Of a stretch of 64,000 nucleotides of DNA, positions 51,349 through 61,482 are shown one piece after another. Every line of letters begins with the position of its first letter. Position 1 is the stretch's first letter. The position numbers were made by a program, and so were the translations under genes. The notes beneath the pieces are model-generated. The model saw only the letters and a program-made list of their open reading frames with translations. It ran no database searches and had not been told where the DNA came from. The stretch is from contig CAWEYR010000019.1 of the NCBI GenBank assembly GCA_963813345.1, positions 182,891 to 246,890 of the forward strand, read 5' to 3'. Source of the stretch: CAWDDA01 sp963813345 (GTDB lineage Bacteria > Acidobacteriota > Blastocatellia > RBC074).

Positions 51349-54069
51349 TCAGTTCGTGAGGCGTTTGATCGCATCGAACCAATTTAGAATCACTCGTACT
51401 TTGGGAACGTTTGAAACCTCCCGATTGTACTTTGGAAACACAAATCGCTGCCCATCGAGAGAAACATCGTAATCCGCCATCAGATCGTACGCGAAACCAC
51501 TCGCATCTTCTTCGGTTGCTCTGGAAAAGAGAGCCACGGGCTTGCCCGGCGTTAACGTCGGTCCTGGCCCCATGCTTACCGCCAGCAACTGATCGCCGTT
51601 TCGAAAGAAAAGCTCGCGGCCGCTTCTTGACCATGCCGGTTGGCTGCCACCATCGGCTGAGATTTGTACACGGGCTCCGGCCTGTTCGTAAGGCCGCACA
51701 TAAACTTCATTTCGTCCTGATTCGTCGGAGACGTACGCTACCCATTTGCCATCCGGTGAGAATCTTGCGCCTCCGGCGTTGAACGAGCCTTGCACAAATG
51801 TCCGCAGCGTGTGCTCACCATCCACTGCCACCAGTAACACCTCAAGATATCCACTCTCAGCGGCAAAAGTGAGCGCCAGTGTTTTTCCATCGGGACTCCA
51901 TGATGTGGGAACGTGGATTCTTTTTGTCGAGGTCAGACGCTGCTCATTGCTCCCGTCGATGCGAGCTACCAAAGCCCCTGCAACTCCATCACGAGTCGCC
52001 TCGTAGGCGACCCTGGTTCCGTCGGGACCAGGAACTGGACCATAACTAACGCCGCCGTGCGTGAGCCGAGTCAGCGTGCCGCGCCCGATGTTGTACGACC
52101 AGATTGCAGCCTCAGGATCAGCCACCTCAACAAGCAGCGTACTGCCGTCTGGTCCCAGTCGAGGTTTTGAATACCGCTGTCGGGCTTCAGTTAGAATTTG
52201 CTCGTTACCACGCCGGTCCACCCAGATGAGTGGTTGACGAGCATTGATGCTGTCTTCAGCTTCGCCTTCGAGGTAAACGAGATCGCCAGTGCTCGAAAAC
52301 GAGAATTGCGCTCTGCCGTTGCTGGCGCTCATGAAGAGATTTGAGAGCACGGTCACCGGAGAACCTGTGACCTCGAGACGATTTAGATCGAAAGGCACCA
52401 CCAGAAGCGACTTTCTACGGGCATAAACGAGGTGCCCGGTCGACAAGTAACGCGCGAAGGCGCCGCCCTTGATTATGACTTTATGCTTACCTGTCGTTGG
52501 ATCCAGCACGGCGATGTTTGCATCATCCAGAGGGTTACCGACCTCGTATGCCACGCTAAAGACGATTGCCTTTCCGCCCGGCAGCGTTGCGGGCCATCGA
52601 TGTGAACGTTCGCGGGCTGAAGTATCAAGAGTCGATATTGCTTCGAGCGCACCTCCGTTTGCAGAAACCCTGTAAAGTGGAGCATCGCTGCCCGGTGTGA
52701 AGATGATGCTGCCATCAATGCTCCATACTCCACCACGCGCATTCTCAGCTTTGCCTAGTGTTTCTGCGACTCCTCCGGCTAGCCGCACTTTCTTCAACTC
52801 ACCTCTGGCAAAGAATGCCAGCCATTGACCGTCAGGTGAGAAGAATGGATCTATTGCGCCGTCAGTTCCTTCGATTGCTTTAGAAGTCGCTTCCGATAGC
52901 GGGCGGGCAAAGAGTTTTGTCTTCCCGGATACGGTATTGGTCGAGACAAGATGAGTTCCGTCCGGAGACAACAAAACCGCCAGCGATCTCAACGCCAGTG
53001 GACCTTCGGTGGGCTGGATCAAAGTAAACTGTTTCGGAGTTCTTAGGTTCGTCTCTGCGGATTTTCCGCGGGAGTACATCCACGTGACGGCAATTGCGCC
53101 TAACAGAATAGCCACAGCCCCTACAATCCATCCAAGACGTTCACGGCCAAAGAAGCTGCTTCGGGAAGTGGATTCCGAAGGAGTTGCCGAAAGGGTCGAA
53201 CCTGAATACTCAGACGGAGTGGACAGAGCTTCAAGTGCAAAACCCAAGTCTGATGCTGATTGAAATCGACGTTCTGGCTTCTTCTCCAAACAACGCCGCA
53301 CTACCTTTTCGAGTTGTGGATTGATCTTCGAACTGGTTTCGCTAATATCCGGCGGATCCTCTTTCAGTATTGCTGTCATCGTCTCCGCCATCGTCTCACG
53401 ACGAAAAGCACGGTGGCCCGAAAGCATCTCGTAAAGGATCGTGCCAAACGAAAAAATGTCAGAGCGATGATCTGCGTCAATCCCGCGTACTTGTTCGGGC
53501 GACATATAACCCACTGTGCCCATGACTGTGCCGGGATCTGTGATCTGCTTCGCGGTAACAATCTCAGAACCTGCGTGGACGTTTCGCGCCGGCCTCAGTT
53601 TCGCTAAGCCAAAGTCGAGGATCTTCACGCGTCCACTAGTCGTTACAAAAAGATTCTCCGGTTTGAGATCACGATGAACGATGCCTTTCTCGTGAGCTGC
53701 GGCCAGACCGCTTGCGATCTGTTGTGCGTAGTCCAGAGACTTGCGTTGCGGAATCAGTCCACGACTCAACTCCTCTCGCAATTCCTCACCTTCAAGGAGT
53801 TCTGAGACAAGGTAGGTGAATCCATCATGGGAGCCGACGTCAAAGACGCCAAGGATGTTGGGATGATTCAACGCTCCCGACGCCTGCGCTTCCTGCTCGA
53901 ATCGTCGCAAACGCTCCTCATCTTGTGACAACTGGCTGGGGAGCACTTTGATGGCGACATCGCGATTCAACTTCTCGTCACGCGCCCGGTACACTTCACC
54001 CATCCCACCCTCGCCGAGTTGGGAACGGATTTCGTAACGTCCGAGTTTGGTGCCGGGAACCAGAGTCAT
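51349..54069 (-). CDS. Ser/Thr protein kinase with PD40 propeller
   Basis: 906-residue eukaryotic-type kinase, intact. Kinase domain ~8-275: glycine loop LGEGGMGEVYRARD, catalytic Lys in DVAIKVLP, HRDLKPEN, DFGLAKL, and MSPEQVRG in the activation segment. A transmembrane helix (LGWIVGAVAILLGAIAVTWMY, ~315) leads to a periplasmic TolB/PD40 beta-propeller with repeated SPDG blades (LSPDGTHLVS, FFSPDGQWLAFF, WSPDGKTLALTF, FSPDGKWVAYVSDESGRNEVYV). ATG 54069 opens MTLVPGTKLGRYEIRSQLG and lies 19 bp after the previous gene's stop. The signal sensed by the propeller is unknown; substrates are cytoplasmic. Confidence 0.93.
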   Translation of the reverse strand: MTLVPGTKLGRYEIRSQLGEGGMGEVYRARDEKLNRDVAIKVLPSQLSQDEERLRRFEQEAQASGALNHPNILGVFDVGSHDGFTYLVSELLEGEELREELSRGLIPQRKSLDYAQQIASGLAAAHEKGIVHRDLKPENLFVTTSGRVKILDFGLAKLRPARNVHAGSEIVTAKQITDPGTVMGTVGYMSPEQVRGIDADHRSDIFSFGTILYEMLSGHRAFRRETMAETMTAILKEDPPDISETSSKINPQLEKVVRRCLEKKPERRFQSASDLGFALEALSTPSEYSGSTLSATPSESTSRSSFFGRERLGWIVGAVAILLGAIAVTWMYSRGKSAETNLRTPKQFTLIQPTEGPLALRSLAVLLSPDGTHLVSTNTVSGKTKLFARPLSEATSKAIEGTDGAIDPFFSPDGQWLAFFARGELKKVRLAGGVAETLGKAENARGGVWSIDGSIIFTPGSDAPLYRVSANGGALEAISTLDTSARERSHRWPATLPGGKAIVFSVAYEVGNPLDDANIAVLDPTTGKHKVIIKGGAFARYLSTGHLVYARRKSLLVVPFDLNRLEVTGSPVTVLSNLFMSASNGRAQFSFSSTGDLVYLEGEAEDSINARQPLIWVDRRGNEQILTEARQRYSKPRLGPDGSTLLVEVADPEAAIWSYNIGRGTLTRLTHGGVSYGPVPGPDGTRVAYEATRDGVAGALVARIDGSNEQRLTSTKRIHVPTSWSPDGKTLALTFAAESGYLEVLLVAVDGEHTLRTFVQGSFNAGGARFSPDGKWVAYVSDESGRNEVYVRPYEQAGARVQISADGGSQPAWSRSGRELFFRNGDQLLAVSMGPGPTLTPGKPVALFSRATEEDASGFAYDLMADYDVSLDGQRFVFPKYNREVSNVPKVRVILNWFDAIKRLTN

Positions 54070-54088
54070 ACGCTCGTCAGAGATGGTG

Positions 54089-56813
54089 TTACCTGGTTGG
54101 CGCCAGGCGACGCAATTCCTCAAACCAGTTCAAAACTACTTTGATTGTTGAGCCACGATCGCCTGGTGGTGGACGGATCATCAGGATGCGACTGTCGCGT
54201 GGACTGACATCAAATGTTTCTCCACTGTTAGAGCGAAGATCAAATGCGTCATTAAAGAAAGTCTCGGCCGTTCCTGACTGAAGGGTCGAGCTGATAGTAA
54301 CCGGAACACGCATGAGAAGACTGCCGTTGCGATAGTAAAGTTCTCGACCATTGGAGGACCAGTTTGGTTCCTCTCCGCCGGCGGTGGAAATTTGCACACG
54401 ACTGCCAGATTCGAGATTGCGGACGTATATTTCCGGTCGTCCGCTTTCGCTGGACTGATAGGCCAGCCATCGACCATCAGATGAAAGCGCAGCCGCGTAT
54501 TCGTTGAAAGGTGAATTGACCACTCCGACTTTTTGTGCTCCCTGGCGCAATTCGATTTTTACTATGTCACCAGCATTCGTATGCATCCTGTCATCGAAGA
54601 TGGCTGATGTGGCGTCAGGCAGAATTGCTTTCAGATACGAAATACCATCAAACTTCGTCACTTCTTCCGCCTCACTACTGCCGTCGGCCGGTTTTCGATA
54701 AACGGTCGTTCTACCAGGCGCAGGTTCGATCGAAGCGTAATAGATGTACTTTCCATCGCGCGACCACAAAGGCGTAGCGTTGGTAGTGGTGAACGTCAAA
54801 CGCGAGAAGGTTGTGCGAGCGAAGTCGTAGATCCAAACATCACCACTGTTAGAAGAGCCTTGAAGTAGCGCTACGCGCGAACCATCGGGTGAAATTCGCG
54901 GGTCGTTGAGTTGACCTGAGGGGATGTTCACGGGTGTTTGTTGACCGTTCTTGTCTATCCACGCCACTGTCCGTGCCCCTGAAGCTGTGCTACCCGGAAC
55001 GTAAGCGAGTGTGCCGTCGCCAGCAATCGAGAAATGGACAACCCCGGTTGTGCTGTCTCCGGCCACCCCTCTAACGATGGCGACAGGGTTGCCTTTTGTC
55101 GTAAGTCGATCGGGGTCAAATCCAACGGCATAAAGAGCGCCCTCACGGCCGAAAATCAAATGACCGGAAGGAGCATATCGGGCGATGCTTGCATTCTTGA
55201 AGAACCTGCCTTCGTTCGCCAGTTGCAAGAATTACCGCTTCAATCCTGGCGTCATCGTAATCGTCCGGCTTATCGAGCGTTCCCACGGTGAAGAGCACGG
55301 CCTTTCCACCGGGTAAGACGTGTGGCCAACGGTGAGTGCGCTCGCGATCCTTTTCAACAACTGTGGTCAGTTGTCTCGGCGCACCTCCACTGGCGGAGAC
55401 TTGAAAGACGCTTCCGATGGCTTCAGGCGTATAGACCAATTCGTCGGGACTCAACCACGATAAGCCGCGAGTATCGATGCTAACGGAAGTAACTGTCACA
55501 ACAGAACCAGAAAGCGATACTTTCTTCAGACTCGAATTCGCGAAAAAAGCAATCGACTGTCCGTCAGGTGAGAACGCCGCATCAGACGCGCCTTCAGTAC
55601 CTGGGATTACTCTTACTTCTGTGTCGTCACGTTTACGGACGTACAAACGATCCACACCCTCACTGTTTGCGATGAACGCCAATAAAGATCCGTCTGGCGA
55701 TAAAGCGACACTTGGATATCGAATCAAACTCAATCTCGACCCGTTTACAGGTAGCACGTCGAAACGTGTCAGCGAGGTGTTTTCAATTCTCTTTGCGGGA
55801 CGCAAAGACAGGAACAAAATCAATGCAAGTAGGGCCACTGCCAAAACCGCGGTGCTGAGCATCCAGAGACGCGATGAATTTCCAGTCTTTTGATGAGGAA
55901 CCTCCGCTGTAGAGAGCGCTTGAGACGCGGTTTGGCCTGAGCTGGTTGCAGTGCCGGATAGCGACTCAATTGCAAACGACAAGTCTGAAGCTGAATGAAA
56001 TCGCTCGGCGGGATTCTTCTCGAGACAATGCCGCACGACACGTTCGAGCGCAGGTGAGATGGTCTTGTTTGTTTCCGAAATATCGGGCGGCTCTTCGCGG
56101 AGAATTGCACTCATCGTTTCAGCCATCGAGTCGCCGCGAAACGCGCGCTTGCCGCAAAGCATCTCGTAAAGAACCGCGCCAAAGGAAAAGATATCGGAAC
56201 GGTGATCGACTACTGTTTCCTTTCAACTGCTCCGGCGACATATAACCCATCGTGCCCATCACCGTCCGGGATCAGTATTCACTTTTCTCGTTGGGGCTTC
56301 ACTTTGTGATTCGGTTCCGTCGGTTGTCGCGGTGAGTTTGGCCAGACCAAAGTCGAGGATCTTCACGCGCCCGTCGTTGGTGATGAAGATGTTGTCCGGT
56401 TTGATATCGCGATGGACGATGCCTTTCTCGTGTGCCGCAGCGAGACCTTTTGCTATTTGCAAGGCGTAGTCGATCGCTTTGCGTTGGGGCAACGAGCCAC
56501 CAGCCAGTCGATCGCGTAACGTTTCGCCTTCGAGTAACTCCGAGACGATGTAAGGCGCGCCGTCATGTGTGCCGATGTGATAGATACTGAGAATGTTGGG
56601 ATGATTGAGTGCCCCGGCGGCTTGTGCTTCCTGTTCAAAGCGATTGAGCCGATCAGTGTCCGAAGATAACGAAGTGGGGAGTACCTTGATCGCTACGTCA
56701 CGACCAAGCTTCGTGTCACGGGCACGATAAACCTCGCCCATCCCGCCCTCGCCGATTTTCGAGACGATGCGATAGTGCGAAAGCGTGGTGTTGGCTTCGA
56801 GTTCTTTGTTCAT
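54089..56813 (-). CDS. Ser/Thr protein kinase with PD40 propeller, two frameshifts
   Basis: About 908 residues after joining. Kinase N-lobe and most of the C-lobe (IGEGGMGEVYRARDTKLGRDVAIKVLP, VHRDIKPDN, DFGLAKL) run to a break near 56260 just before the MSPEQ segment; the rest of the kinase (IFSFGAVLYEMLCGKRAFRGDSM), a transmembrane helix (LSTAVLAVALLALILFLSL) and the first blades follow. A second break near 55230 precedes the remaining propeller (ISPDGSRVALLQGSS, LSSDGRWLAYQSSESGRPEIYVRN, ending VVLNWFEELRRLAPTR). Close relative of the kinase at 51349, likely a tandem duplicate. It starts 5 bp after the kinase-TPR gene stop (ATG 56813), so all three are probably co-transcribed. Confidence 0.88.
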
Positions 56814-56818
56814 TTGAT

Positions 56819-59298
56819 TCAATCTAATCTCGCCAACTCGACGCGGCGCACTAAATCCTGAAAACGAGGGTCATCTCGTAAATCATCGAATGCAGGATTG
56901 ACTGAGAATAACGGCGCACGCGGTGCGCGCTCGGCAAAATCTTTTTCCAGCCAGACAAATGCTCTGTCTTTGTCGCCAAGCGCGCCAAAAACTAATGCCA
57001 GACCCGCATTCGGTACATAACGACGCTTTGCTTCCGATTCTAATTCGCCGAGCAGTTTCAGGGCTTCGCTGCGTTGGCCCGACCGTGCCAATGTGCGAGC
57101 AAGCAACGACTTCACCCACGGATCATCATTCAAAGCGAGAGCCTTTCGATACTCGGCTATAGCCTCTCCGTACTGCCCCTTCGCGTGATAGACCGTTCCC
57201 AATGCATAACGAGTAGCATAAAAATTGGGATCAAGAGCGAGCGTACGGTTCAATTGTTCTATCGCTTCGTCATGACGTCGAGCCCTACTGAGGTTTACAC
57301 CAAGATCCATGCTGATTACTGGGGAAAACGGGTCAAGTTCTTCTGCGCGTCTACCTTCTGCGATAGATTCGTCAAATCGTCCCATGGCCAATAGGCAAAA
57401 GTTGGCGAGCTGTTGGTGCGCGCTTGGATAGTTTGGGTTGAGTTCGATAGCGCGACGAAATTCTTTTTCGGCGGCGGGTTGATTCCACGAAAAAACGGAT
57501 AGATAAATTCCAAGTGCGACGTGTGCTTCTGCCAGCGAATCGTCTATCTGAAGTGCCCGAACGGCCGCCGCCTTTGCTCGGGGCATTGATTCCTGAGGCA
57601 GTGCGACGCTATAGTTAGGAAAAAGTACATAACTGTCAGCGAGACCAGCGTAGGCGAGTGCGTAATTCGGATCTTTTTGGATCGCTTGATTGTAAAACTC
57701 AACCGCTTGCTTGAGCGATTCGGGTGTTCGCCTATTCCATTGGAAACGCCCTTTGAGATAAAGCTGATATGCCTCGGGGTTGGCGGTGTAAGCCTTTTCG
57801 ACTTTTGCCACGTCAGCACCCGAAAGTTTCGATTTGAGTTTGTTTGAGACATCACGGGCGATTTCGCTCTGGAGTGTCACAAGGTCAGCTTGTTTGCGAT
57901 TGTATTGCTGACTCCACACAACCTTATCCAATGCGACATCAATCAACTCGACAAAAAGCGACAACTCCTGGCCGCGTTGGACCACGCGTCCGTTCAAAAT
58001 CGCTTGCACGTTTAGCTCTTTGCCGATGGTCTGGGGATTTGTTTCCTTGCCTTTGTAGCGAAAAACAGAAGAACGCGGTTTGACATTCAGATTCGGCAGT
58101 TGCGACAAACTGCTGATCAGCGTTTCGGTCATCCCGTCCGAGAGATATTCCACATCCGCATTGCCGCTCTCGTTGACAAAAGGCATCACGGCGATGGATT
58201 CGATCTGTTGACTGTTCGGTGTGAATGAACGATAGCCAAAGTATCCGCTGACAACAACCAGCAAACTCAAGCCTGCCGCCAACCACCATTTTTGCGCTTT
58301 GGGTTTATTTGACGCGGTTGGTTGCGCGCTTCCAGCCGCCGTTGCCAACGCCTCCGGCGCGCGTGGCGGTCGTTTGCTGCAACATCAGCGTTTGCGCTTT
58401 ATCGGATTCGTTGTCCGTCGAATCGCGTTTGTATTCCGACTCCACCAGTAACCGCATTTGCAGTTTCTTCAAATCCGCCAGCATTGCCTGCGCACTCGAA
58501 TAACGTTCCTCCACCTTCTTCGCCAAGGCCTGACTGACAATGCGTGTGAGTTCAGCGGGAACCTCCGATGCGAGCGGTGGCGGTTCGTGTTCGAGGATGG
58601 CGACAATGACATGATTGACCGTCTCGCCCGTGAACGGCTGATGGCGCGTGAGCATTTCGTAGAGCATCACGCCGAGGCTGAAAATATCAGTGCGTGCGTC
58701 AACGGTTGTGCCCGGGCCTGTTGGGCGACATATAAGCAACCGTGCCCATCACGGTTCCGGCTTGCGTCAGTCCCAGGTTGCGCGTTTCGGCCTCTGGATC
58801 AAGCCGCGCGGGTTCGACCAGCTTTGCCAAACCGAAATCCAGCACTTTGACGATGCCGTCTTTGCGCAGCATCACGTTTTCCGGTTTGATGTCGCGGTGA
58901 ATGATGTTCGCTTCGTGCGCAGCAACGAGCGCCTGTGCGGTTTGCACGGCAATATCCAATGCTTCATTCAATGACAATGGCCCTCGTTGCAAACGAGCGC
59001 GCAAGGTTTCGCCATCAATAAACTCAGCGGAGAGAAAATGTGTCTCGCCTTCTACACCGAATTCGTGAATGGTCAGAATGTTAGGATGATTCAAGGCCGA
59101 GGCAGCAAAGGCTTCCTGCTCAAAGCGGCGCAAGCGGTCTCTATCCTGTGCAATGGATTCGGGCAAGACCTTGAGCGCGACCTTACGTTTGAGGCGTGCG
59201 TCTTCGGCCAACCACACTTCGCCCATTCCGCCCGCGCCGAGTTTGGCGACGATGCGGTAATGCGCGAGTGTAGTGTTGGCTGACAGTTCCTGATTCAT
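56819..59298 (-). CDS. Ser/Thr protein kinase with TolB-like/TPR region, two frameshifts
   Basis: About 826 residues when joined. Kinase domain (LGAGGMGEVWLAED, KVALKVLPES, HRDIKPENVM, DFGLAKL) breaks near 58715 (MSPNRPGH instead of MSPEQARG) and again near 58335. Then come a transmembrane helix (WWLAAGLSLLVVVSGYFGYRSF), a TolB/FlgO-like domain (IESIAVMPFVNESGNADVEYLSDGMTE, LNVQAILNGRVVQRG) and several TPRs (NYALAYAGLADSYVLFPNYS, NYPSAHQQLANFCLLAMG). The DNA 58187-59306 is almost identical to 62806-63926 in the next kinase; the intact copy there shows that both breaks are small indels. After the helix the two proteins diverge. Confidence 0.88.
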
Positions 59299-59306
59299 CC
59301 TGATGC
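58187..59306 (-). repeat. 1.1-kb direct duplication, copy A
   Basis: Same-orientation near copy of 62806-63926 covering the start codon, kinase domain, linker and transmembrane helix up to the beginning of the TolB-like domain. Differences by eye are a few substitutions plus indels near 58335 and 58715. Similarity stops abruptly at both ends. Confidence 0.92.
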
Positions 59307-59343
59307 GTTTGAATGCTACCAAAGAACATCGTCGCAAAGGACG

Positions 59344-60888
59344 CTAGCCGGAAACGTCCTTCAAGTATTTTACTTCGTAGATGTCTACCCGGCGATCACG
59401 CCAGTTGAGCACGCTGCCCGATTGCTTGTGAGTCTTCAGCAGTTCGAGGTCCAGGTCCTCGAAGATGACCGTCTCGATATTCGGCGAGCACTCGCCTTTG
59501 ATTGCGTCTCGCACAAAAGGGATGTCAGAGGGCGTGTATATACCTGACTGCGCGTAGTGGATGTCCAGGTTGTCGACGAATGGAAGGTTGCCGACGCTCC
59601 CTGCGGTTGCAACGTAGATATGGTTCTCAACGCACCTTGCCTGACAGCAGTACCGAACCCGTAGATATGCATACCGCTCGTCGGTGCAAAAGGGCACAAA
59701 GATCATCTGCGCCCCCTTGTCGACCGCGATCCGCGTCAACTCCGGAAACTCTATGTCGTAACAAATCTGAATCGCGATCTTCCCCCTGTCGGTGTCGAAC
59801 ACCTCAATGCGCTCACCCGGTTGCACGCCCCACCACAGGCGCTCGCTCGGAGTTATGTGGAGCTTGTACTGCTTACCGAGCGTTCCGTCGCGGCGGAACA
59901 GGTAGGCGATGTTGTAGAGCAGGTCATCCTCGAGTGTGAAATGCGACCCACCGATGATGTTCACATTGTACTTGACGGCAAGACTCGTGAAGAGGTTCAA
60001 GTAGTCCGGTGTGAACTTTGTGAGCTCCCGCACGGCCTCCGACGGCTGACCGCCCCGGATGAACGAGAGCAACTGCGTCGTAAGCATTTCCGGGAAAAGC
60101 ATAAAATCGCAGCGGTAGTCCGAGGCCACATCGACGAAGTACTCGCACTGGCTTGCAAATTCGTCGAAGCTCTTAATCTCGCGCATCTGATACTGGACGA
60201 CGCATACGCGCACGGGCGCAACCGCCACCAGGAAGCGATTCGGCGCCGGGACATAATCCAGATTCGCCCATTCCAGGAAGGTCCCATACCCGCGGGAGGC
60301 CTCGTCGTCAAGATAGTTGGGCACGAGCCTTTTGAGCGCAAAGCCGTTGGCAAGCTGTCTCGTCAGGACGGGGTCGGTGATGCTCTTTTTTATGACTTTG
60401 TCGACGTAGTCACGCGCCGACATCTGGTCCGCATACTTCGAGTAGCCTGGGATACGTCCGCCGATGACGACCCGCCGGAGGTTTCTTTCCTTTGCCAGTT
60501 GCTTGCGGGCCTCGTAGAGCCGTCTGGCGAGCTTCAGCCCCCGGACCTCGAGGTCGACCATGATCTCGATGCCGTAGAGGGTATCGCCCTGCGGGTTGTG
60601 GTTGCGGATATAGCCATTGTCCGAGATCTCTTCCCAACTGTGCCATTCCTTGTAGAGGGCGAAATCGAGGATCAGACTGCTCGCAGACGCGACGAGAAGG
60701 CCCTGGTGCTCGACGCAAAACTGTCCTTCGGGAAAGATCTCAAGCTGGCTGTCAAACTGTTCCTTCGTCCATGGTTCCATGCCAGGAAAGCATCGACGCT
60801 GGAGCGCAACGATGCTTTCGAAATCGTCCGGCCTCAGTCGCCTCACGTTCGTGCTCTTCTCATAGTTTTTCAGATTCATCTTTGCCAT
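59344..60888 (-). CDS. GNAT acetyltransferase fused to carbon-nitrogen hydrolase
   Basis: 514 residues from the Met at 60888. N-terminal ~1-220 is a GNAT domain (VRRLRPDDFESIVALQRRCFPG, acetyl-CoA region LEVRGLKLARRLYEAR, VVIGGRIPGY). C-terminal ~230-514 is a nitrilase-superfamily hydrolase with the full Glu-Lys-Cys triad: FMLFPEMLTTQ, KQYKLHITPSER and IQICYDIEFPE. The bifunctional architecture is an established bacterial family; the acylated and hydrolysed substrates are not known, an amide or amine compound being likely. It stands alone between the two copies of the kinase duplication, on the same strand as the kinases. No breaks. Confidence 0.92.
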   Translation of the reverse strand: MAKMNLKNYEKSTNVRRLRPDDFESIVALQRRCFPGMEPWTKEQFDSQLEIFPEGQFCVEHQGLLVASASSLILDFALYKEWHSWEEISDNGYIRNHNPQGDTLYGIEIMVDLEVRGLKLARRLYEARKQLAKERNLRRVVIGGRIPGYSKYADQMSARDYVDKVIKKSITDPVLTRQLANGFALKRLVPNYLDDEASRGYGTFLEWANLDYVPAPNRFLVAVAPVRVCVVQYQMREIKSFDEFASQCEYFVDVASDYRCDFMLFPEMLTTQLLSFIRGGQPSEAVRELTKFTPDYLNLFTSLAVKYNVNIIGGSHFTLEDDLLYNIAYLFRRDGTLGKQYKLHITPSERLWWGVQPGERIEVFDTDRGKIAIQICYDIEFPELTRIAVDKGAQMIFVPFCTDERYAYLRVRYCCQARCVENHIYVATAGSVGNLPFVDNLDIHYAQSGIYTPSDIPFVRDAIKGECSPNIETVIFEDLDLELLKTHKQSGSVLNWRDRRVDIYEVKYLKDVSG

Positions 60889-61092
60889 GCTTATCCCCGT
60901 TTGCTGACAAATGTCCCGCTGGTCCTCATAACCCTGCCGCTGATGACTTGATCTCACCCGGCTGAGGATTTGTCGGCGATGCTGTCGCAAGCAGCTGTAA
61001 CGCTAAGGTCAGCTTCTCAGCTTGATTGAAGCTCAATTTTAAACTCTGTCTAGAGGGTGGGCGGTTTCTATTATGTTAGTGCTTCGGACGAC

Positions 61093-61443
61093 TTATTGCC
61101 GCAGAATCTTCTCCATCGCTTTTCCTTTTGCGAGCTCATCAATCAGCTTGTCCAGATAGCGTACTTTTTGCATCAGCGGATCTTCTATTTCTTCCACGCG
61201 AACACCACACACTACGCCTTTGATAAGCGAACTATTTGGATGAATGGCTGGTGCTTGAGCAAAGAAGGTTTCAAGATCGTTTTCCTGTTCGATTTGCTGC
61301 TGTAATCCCGCTTGGTTATAGCCAGTCAACCAGCAGATGATTTGATCAACTTCTTCTTTCGTGCGATTTTTGCGTTCCGCTTTTTGAACATATAGCGGAT
61401 ATACCTTTGCAAATTTCATCGCGAAAATGTGATGCTTAGCCAT
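61093..61443 (-). CDS. DUF2200-family protein
   Basis: 116 residues matching the DUF2200 pattern: HHIFAMKFAKVYPLYVQKAERKNRTKEEVDQIICWLTGYNQAGLQ, APAIHPNSSLIKGVVCGVRVEEIEDPLMQKVRYLDKLIDELAKGK. No signal or membrane segment; probably a small cytoplasmic protein of unknown function. The ATG at 61443 is preferred over 61449 because GGAGG sits at the proper distance only for the former. Located between the GNAT-nitrilase and the last kinase; DUF2200 genes are often mobile and patchily distributed, so it may be acquired. Confidence 0.85.
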   Translation of the reverse strand: MAKHHIFAMKFAKVYPLYVQKAERKNRTKEEVDQIICWLTGYNQAGLQQQIEQENDLETFFAQAPAIHPNSSLIKGVVCGVRVEEIEDPLMQKVRYLDKLIDELAKGKAMEKILRQ

Positions 61444-61482
61444 CGTCATTCCTCCGGTGGTACGCCTGCTTTCCTCAAATCA

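Noticed and set aside
59821..60951. 376-residue open frame on the plus strand
   Set aside because: Entirely antisense to the GNAT-nitrilase gene, which has complete catalytic motifs; the plus frame shows no family-like sequence and reflects third-position G/C bias.
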